In this document: positions 1 through 6,600 of the stretch, in pieces | How positions within the stretch are numbered: position 1 is the stretch's first letter | Layout of the letters: every line of letters starts with the position of its first letter | DNA from: a bacterium | Lineage (GTDB): Bacteria > UBA9089 > CG2-30-40-21 > SBAY01 | Length of the DNA: 6,965 nucleotides | Reading direction: 5' to 3' | Assembly: GCA_040757115.1 (NCBI GenBank) | Contig: JBFLYA010000043.1 | Span: forward strand, 1-6,965 | Translations under genes and position numbers: made by a program | Notes under the pieces: generated by a model | Told to the model about the DNA's origin: nothing | Databases searched by the model: none | The model's input: only the letters and a program-made list of their open reading frames with translations

Positions 1-18
1 CTCTCTTTGCTTTTTTAA

Positions 19-47
19 TTGACAGAGTGCAGAATTTATGGTAATAT
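19..47 (+). promoter_or_regulatory. Candidate sigma-70-type promoter
   Basis: A perfect TTGACA -35 box lies at 19-24, followed by a 17-bp spacer and TAATAT at 42-47, which matches 4 of 6 positions of the -10 consensus. A TG dinucleotide at 39-40 gives an extended -10. Transcription would start near 53-55 and leave a leader of about 100 nt before the GTG at 157, containing the hairpin at 61-129. The region is A/T-rich, so chance matches are possible, but the exact -35 and ideal spacing make this the best promoter candidate for the peptidase gene. Confidence 0.45.
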
Positions 48-60
48 TGTAATAATATTT

Positions 61-129
61 GGACGCAGATTTACAGGATTTTTAGGATTAAGGGAAAAAA
101 TATTTTTTTATCCTGGTAATCTGCCTTCC
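61..129. repeat. Imperfect inverted repeat in the leader
   Basis: The left arm (61-79, beginning GGACGCAGATTTACAGGAT) pairs imperfectly with the right arm (110-129). The reverse complement of the right arm shares GCAGATT and CAGGAT blocks with the left. The centre at 95-108 is a perfect A6-TA-T6 palindrome. The sequence resembles the extragenic palindromes beginning GGACGCAGATTT that I recall from uncultured bacterial genomes. It sits between the candidate promoter and the ribosome binding site, so it would be transcribed as a leader hairpin. It could be a small dispersed element, or a terminator of an unseen upstream gene if the promoter call is wrong. Confidence 0.5.
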
Positions 130-139
130 ATAATTAGTT

Positions 140-145
140 AAGGAG
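140..145 (+). promoter_or_regulatory. Ribosome binding site for the GTG start
   Basis: AAGGAG at 140-145 lies 11 nt upstream of the GTG at 157. The spacing is slightly long, but this is the only strong Shine-Dalgarno match near the beginning of the reading frame. It supports the GTG start, which places a signal peptide directly at the N-terminus. Confidence 0.6.
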
Positions 146-156
146 ATAATCCATCT

Positions 157-243
157 GTGTATATCAGTGAAAATCAGTGTCTCATTAGAAAGATAATTAC
201 TTTCGTCATCTTCTTATTTTCTCTCCATTCCCTAACTTATGCC
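157..243 (+). other. Signal peptide (Sec-type)
   Basis: Residues 1-29 show a positively charged end to the n-region (R11, K12), a hydrophobic core (I13-L26) and an A-x-A-like cleavage context ending at T27-Y28-A29, followed by AST. This predicts export across the inner membrane, as expected for a C25 peptidase. The cleavage position could shift by one residue to A30. Confidence 0.75.
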
Positions 244-648
244 GCATCTACCTGGCTACCATTTAAACAAGAGGTTACTTTACCTGCAAAACCAGAGTTT
301 AAAATACTAAAAGAAGATACAACCGGGATTGTATTAGAGACAACTATCTCTGGGATGAATGTTGAGGAGAAGACAGATGACAGAAGAGAGGATGAAGAAA
401 CTCGGGTATTTCATTTGGCAAGTATTCCAGGGTATGAGTATAGTTTTACTCAAGAGGTTGGCAAACCCAAACTACCCGTTATCTCAGTCCAACTCGCTAT
501 CCCGGATGGTGTAGAGATTAAGGTTTCCTATGACGGGTCTAAAGACCCTCACTACATTCCCACTAAATCCGAAATCCGAAATCCGAAATCCAAAATCAAA
601 AATTACTTAATCTATCCTGTCCCCAGACAAGATAAAGACTACCCCTGA
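157..648 (+). CDS. Signal peptide and propeptide part of C25 (gingipain-like) peptidase, 5' segment before a frameshift
   Basis: This 163-codon frame is the N-terminal part of the large peptidase gene and not an independent protein. Residues 1-12 form a short n-region ending in RK, residues 13-26 are hydrophobic (IITFVIFLFSL), and TYA-AS at 27-31 is a suitable signal peptidase I site, so the product should be exported. Residues 100-125 contain the pattern IPGYEY, GKPKLPVISVQLAIPDG typical of C25 propeptides. Residues 127-149 look like inserted repeat material: GSKDPHY from the 23-bp repeat, then a stretch encoded by heptamers. The frame ends with CCC TGA at 643-648, while homologous sequence resumes in the +1 frame as EGYKYIAEEFYIDEDFY. 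A GTG start is used because no ATG lies upstream in frame and AAGGAG precedes it. This may be a +1 recoding site, a one-base mutation or a sequence error. Confidence 0.8.
   Translation: MYISENQCLIRKIITFVIFLFSLHSLTYAASTWLPFKQEVTLPAKPEFKILKEDTTGIVLETTISGMNVEEKTDDRREDEETRVFHLASIPGYEYSFTQEVGKPKLPVISVQLAIPDGVEIKVSYDGSKDPHYIPTKSEIRNPKSKIKNYLIYPVPRQDKDYP
533..555 (+). repeat. 23-bp intragenic palindromic repeat, copy 1
   Basis: The 23 bases at 533-555 recur exactly at 969-991. The core GGGTCT-AA-AGACCC (535-548) is a perfect inverted repeat, followed by TCACTAC. It is read as GSKDPHY (residues 127-133). Both copies are translated in the same phase although they lie on opposite sides of the frameshift. 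This looks like a dispersed palindromic element tolerated inside coding sequence. Confidence 0.75.
565..604 (+). repeat. A/T-rich heptamer tandem array
   Basis: Three exact AAATCCG units (565-585) are followed by AAATCCA, AAATCAA and a partial AAATT. Because 7 is not a multiple of 3, the units are read in three phases and give a peptide rich in K, S, I, R, N and P (residues 137-149). The array is stop-free in every frame. Similar AATCCGAA heptamers are common, in my recollection, in genomes of uncultured candidate-phylum bacteria. The array lies 30 nt upstream of the frameshift region. Confidence 0.85.
634..648 (+). other. Frameshift junction with CCC-UGA (+1 recoding candidate)
   Basis: The first frame reads GAT AAA GAC TAC CCC TGA. 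In the +1 frame the same bases read ACC CCT GAA GGT TAC and continue as conserved propeptide. A peptidyl-tRNA-Pro on CCC (643-645) could slip to CCT (644-646) and resume at GAA, giving DKDYPEGYKY. CCC UGA is a documented +1 shift sequence. Alternatively, removal of one A from the AAA at 634-636 would give DKTTPEGYKY with no recoding. I see no strong Shine-Dalgarno stimulator upstream and no obvious downstream pseudoknot, so the mechanism stays open. Confidence 0.75.
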
Positions 649-3600
649 AGGTTACAAATACATCGCTGAGGAGTTCTACATAGATGAAGACTTCTACCAG
701 CAAGACATCTGGTACCCGCAAGAGGATAAAGTTATCACTTATCATACCAGTTATCTTCGTGACCAGCGGATACTTCACTTACAGATTCATCCTGTCCAGT
801 TTAACCCCGCCAGGAATCAGCTTCAAGTCTATTCTAACCTTAAGATAGAAATAAAATACGGTAGGTTAACCGTCTCGGTTGACAAAAAAGGTATTTCACT
901 GAAACAGGCAAAGATGGCAACCCCTTTTGCTAATGCATTGAGAAGGACAGTATTGAATTACCCAGGCTACGGGTCTAAAGACCCTCACTACTTTCGTGCA
1001 CCTAAAAGGGTAGGCACGGTTACTTACCCCAGTATCCTTAAAAGCCCCAATAACTCTGCAGATTATTTGATAATTACCTCTCCTGATTTTTATGATAATG
1101 CTGACTTGAAAAGATTAGCCACTCATCGAGTAGAATATAACGGCTTTGATGTAGCAATAGTTAGTACCACTAATATCTATAATGAGTTTCCTCCACCTCA
1201 AGGAACAGGAACCCAGGATATCTCAATCAAAAATTTCATAGAATATGCTTATAACATCTGGAAAGCATCTTCAATGGCAGATAACCATCTGGGTTATGTC
1301 CTTATCTTTGGAGATGCTGAACTTGGACCAAATCTCTTCCCGCCTGGATATGTTCCAACACATAGAGGAAGCGGATATAGTGGAATACCATGTGCCAGTG
1401 ATATTTGGTATACTTACCTTAATGAGAGTGACTTAACTGAGGGATATTTATTACCAGATATAATGCTTGGGAGACTACCATTACAGATGGGCACAGAAGC
1501 AAAAATACTTGTAGATAAGATAATTCAATTTGAGAAGAACCCTGTTCTAGGTCAGTGGCAAAATAGAGCTTTATTAGTTGATGGAGTAGAATCTCCTTGG
1601 GTTACTCGAAATTATGTAAAAGATAATATTCTTATACCTGCAGGATTTGAGGTTACTGTAATCGATGGAGACCAGGGAGGAAATGGAGATGATGTATATA
1701 ATGCAATTAACAATGGTCAACTCCTTGTAGCTTACCAAGGTCATGGTAATTTCTTGGGATGGGCGGTTCAGTTCGGAGTTAATGTTAGTTTTTGTCATAG
1801 ACATGTCGAGAAACTTTCTAATGGAGGGATGTTACCAATTATCTTTGCTGTTGCCTGTGACACCGCTTGTTTTAATGATGTGGATGATTCCCTTGGTGAA
1901 CTCTTTATTAAGAAAGAAAATGGTGGAGGAATTGCGTATTGGGGGGCCTCTACAATAAGCGGTCCATACGAAATCTGGATAAAAGAGGCGTATGATTTTA
2001 TGGCAGAGAACAATCCCTATACCTTTTGTCTCGGCGAGGTAGTTATCAATGCCTATATTCGCCTTCACTTATTGTATGAGGAATTTAATCTATTAGGTGA
2101 GCCGGCGGTAACTACTGCAAGGGTTCCTCCAGAACAAGATAAGGCAGAGTTAGAGATTCAGCCAACTGATGTTTGTTTTATTCCTCCATATCCAAAACCA
2201 GGACAACTAACTACCATTACTACTACTATCCATAATTATGGGGGTATAGATGCAGGAAATGTATTGGTTAAATTTTTCCTTGATGAACCCAAAAACGGAA
2301 TAGAGATAGGTTCTAAAACAATAACTACTATTAAGGCGAAAGACAAAGGAATAGTAGATATAAGTTGGACTCCTGACCTACCTGTAGGTGAATATAAATT
2401 CTATGTAGTAGTTGACCCTTATGATACTATCCCAGAGGCAGGAACGATTAACAATATTGCCTATAAACCTTTAGAGATAAATTATTATCAAGATGGTTGG
2501 CCTAAATATCTACAAGGGATTTCCTTGCTATCTCAGGCAGTAGGCGATATAGACGGAGATGGAGACTTAGAGATTGTAGCCTTAGATAGGACTTGTCTAT
2601 TATATTTCTGGCATCATGATGGTAGTCTTCAACCAGGCTGGCCCAAAAAAATAGTAGGAGAAGAAAAAATCTCACAGATTATATTAGCTGATATTGATAA
2701 TGATGATAGGTTAGAAATTGTAGTTAGTGGAGATAAGTTATATGTGTGGAATGACGATGGTAGTGATGTGCCTGGTTTTCCAAAGGAAATGGAATGTTCC
2801 TCATCACCAGCAATAGGAGATATAGATGGAGATGGAGAGTTAGAGATTGTAGTAGAGTTGAAAGATAATGGAGATAATAAGTTGTATGCATTCCACAATA
2901 ATGGAAGCATAGTATCCGGTGATTGGCCCAAAGACGATAATTATAATTATCCTATTGTAGTAAATCTTGATGGCAAGCAAGGAGATGAGATTATATCTTC
3001 AAAAGTAGGACACCTATATATCTGGGATGGGACGGGTAAGATACTCCTTGATTGTCCAAAATCTATTAGTGACAGGGCAGTCGGAAATCTTGATGAAGAT
3101 AAAGAACCAGAGATTATAGGTTCAACTTATGACTATTATGAGGGATATAAGGTATATGCCTTAAATTATGATGGTAGTGACCTACCAGGGTGGCCAAAGA
3201 AGATAGATGGCAACCAAATCCTGGAGATTATGCTGGGAGATATAGATAATGATAAAGATATGGAAGTGATTGTTTCCGCTGAGGATCCTAATAAACTTTA
3301 TGTATTTCATCACAATGGTAGTGATGTAGTCGGTTGGCCTAAAGAAGGTATTATTGGAAGAAATGATTTTGGTAAATTGGCAGATGTTGATATGGATAAT
3401 AAACCAGAGATTATCACACCTAACGGTGGGACAATAACTATTTGGGAGGATACTGGTAACATTAAAGCAAGTTTATTTACCAGACCAACTGATTATATAA
3501 TCTCTTTTATCACCATAGCAGATATTGATGCGGACGGGGATATAGAAATGATAGGTATGGGGAAAGAACCAGAGAATGAGAGTGTATGGCGCAAGCTTTA

Positions 3601-6600
3601 CATCTGGGACTACTGGGGCAGTTGCACTGCCGGGGCACTGGAATGGCCGATGGCAAATCACGATATGCGCCGGACTAATTGCTATAATACAGATATTGTC
3701 CCCTCTTCTCGCATAACTGACCTTAAGGCTCTTAATCCCAAACCTACCTCTATTGACTTAACCTGGACGGCACCTGGTGATGACAAAGATAAAGGCTCTT
3801 CTACCTGCTACTACATCCGCTACGCTACCTTTACCATTACCCCACAAAACTGGCACCTGACTAATAAAGCTACATCCACTATTGTTCCCAAAGATGCTGG
3901 CTCTCCTGAATCTTTTACCGTAACTAACCTTTCCCCAACTACCACCTACTACTTCTGTATTCGCGCCAGGGATGATGACTTCAATACTTCACCGTTATCT
4001 AATAATGCTACTGGAATTACACTTTCTCCTGCGGTAATTACACTCATTAGCCCAATCTACGGACCCGTAGGTAGTCTTGTGACGATTAAAGGAGCTAATT
4101 TCTATCCTACTGAAACCATCAGGATAAGTTTTGGTAATACTATAACTATTGCACTTACTACGGCTGAAAATGGCAGTCTTACTACTACCTTTACCGTAGA
4201 TGACCAGGGGTTTGGCACGATTACTATAATTGCGTATGGATTGGATTCAGAATATATTGCTACAGGTTACTTCGTTATCCCACCTCCAGAATACTTTAAG
4301 ATTGGTACGATTTCATCTCCGCAAATAGCAGGGCAAGGATTTAGTATTAAAATCACTGCCTATGATGAACATGGTGATATAGTGCAAAATTTTAAGGAAG
4401 CGGTTTTGCTTTCTGACCTTTCTCAAACCATCCAACCTACTATCACCTCTAACTTCACTGGTGGCATCTGGGATGGCACTGTTAGTCTCACCAGAGCGAG
4501 CACAACCGCGATTACTGCAGGTTACCAGGGTAAGACAGGCACAAGCAATCCATTTTATGTCCGTCCAGGCGAGCCATTTAAATTCATCGTCTATCCTGAA
4601 AATCCTGTCTACATTCTGGCAGGGGGTTCGGTAAGCATCACTGCCCAATTAAGCGATGTTTATGGTAATGCGGTTGGGTCTGCAGGGGTTAGTTGTAATT
4701 TAGAGGTAGTGGTGCTTTCTGGTAAACCAGGAACACTATCTGCCACCACTTCTACAACCACCAATACCGGTCAGATAGGCACGATTACCTACTGGGTTTC
4801 ACCTAATGCCAACGATAAAGTTAGGATAAAACTCCTATCTACTCTACCACCTGCTACATCCGGCACTATTACCACCACTTCTGGCGAATTAGCAATGTTC
4901 ACCTTCGATATTATTGCTACCCAGACTGCGGGGATGAATTTCCCGATTAAAATCACCGCCAGAGATGCCTACGAAAATCCTATCCCTTTTACCAGGACAG
5001 TAACGCTAATTGACTTGAGTAACAGCCTTAAACCTACTCAGACTACTTCATTTATAGATGGTATGTGGGATGGATCTGGGTCTATCACAGTAAGAGGCAC
5101 TACCAGTATTACTGCCATTTATGGGCATATTCGAGGCACAAGTAACACCTTCTGGGTCTGTGGCGGCGAGGTAGAGTATTTTGTCATTAGCACCATCACT
5201 CCTCAAACCGCAGGTATTAGTTTCCCAGTCAGCATCAATGCCTATGACCGCTGGAGAAATATCGCTGATATGTTTAACTCATCCGCCACACTAACTGATA
5301 CCAGCCGCACCATTAGCCCGCCTAAAACCACAAACTTTAGCCTGGGCATCTGGGATGGCACAGTTAGTATCACCAGAGCAGGCACGAGCGCGATTACGGC
5401 AAGTTACCAGGGTAAAACAGGCACAAGCAATCCCTTCTTAGTTAACCATAACAGCCTTGCCCATTTCCTGATTGGGACTATGAGCAATTGTGTTGCAGGC
5501 GTTCCTTTTCCCATAACCATTATAGCCCAGGATGCCTATGGTAACACGGTGCTTAACTTTAGTGATAAAGTCCAGTTAGAGGATAGCTCGCTGACCTTAA
5601 ATCCGAAGCTAACCACCAACTTTATGGCAGGTATCTGGGATAGTATTGGCTCTATTACCAGAGCAGGCACTACCTCGATTACAGCAAGTTACCAGGGAAA
5701 AACAGGCACAAGCAATCCCTTCTTAGTTAGCCATAACAGCCTTGCCCATTTCCTGATTGGGACTATTAGCAATTGTCTTGCGGGTGTAAATTTTGCCATC
5801 AGGATTATGGCACAAGATTCTTACGGTAACACTATGCTTAACTTTAGTGATAAAGTCCAGTTAGAGGATACCTCGCTGAGCTTGAATCCGAAGTTAACCA
5901 CCAACTTTGTGGCAGGTATCTGGAATGGCATTGGCTCTATTACCAGAGCAGGCACAACCGCGATTACTGCAGGTTACCAGGGAAAAACAGGCACAAGCAA
6001 TCCATTCTTAGTTAGTCATAACCGCCTTGACCATTTCCTGATTGGGACTATTAGCAATTGTGTTGCAGGCGTTCCTTTTCCCATAACCATTATAGCCCGC
6101 GATGCCTATGGGAACACGGTGCTTAACTTTAGTGATAAAGTCCAGTTAGAGGATACCTCGCTGACCTTAAATCCGAAGATAACCACCAACTTTATGGCAG
6201 GTATCTGGGCTGGCATCGGCTCTATTACCAGAACAGGCACTACCGCGATTACGGCAGGTTACCAGGGAAAGACAGGCACAAGCAATCCATTTTTAGTCCA
6301 GGCTGGCAGTCTTTCCTTGATTAAGGTTATGCCAGAAAGTGTAACCTTGCTGCCTGATAAATCACAATTATTCACCACCAGAGGCTATGATAGCAATGGG
6401 AATGAGAAAGAAGTGGGAGATGGGAAATGGGAAGTAGGAAAAGAGATAGGGAATTTGAGTAATATTTTCGGCACAATGACCACATTTACTGCTGGCACAA
6501 AGGCGGCATCAGGCATCATCAAGGTAAGTGCAGAAGGAGTCATTGGCACGGCTAATATCCGAATTGTGCCAGGAAAACTGGCAAAGATAACCATTCTGCC

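Noticed and set aside
95-129. Intrinsic terminator in the leader
   Set aside because: The T-run at 103-109 follows an A-run and not a G/C-rich stem, and it lies inside the loop of the larger inverted repeat. It is better read as part of a palindromic element.
565-648. Heptamer copy-number variation at 565-604 as the cause or cure of the frame break
   Set aside because: Losing one unit would put downstream reading into the +1 frame, but that frame meets TAA at 608-610. Gaining one unit leads to TAA at 633-635. Only the present register reads through to the TGA at 646, so unit gain or loss does not repair the gene.
1245-1958. Two short plus-strand open frames at 1245-1436 and 1743-1958
   Set aside because: Both lie in the third frame over the C25 catalytic domain, whose own frame carries all conserved motifs. 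Their translations show no recognisable family.
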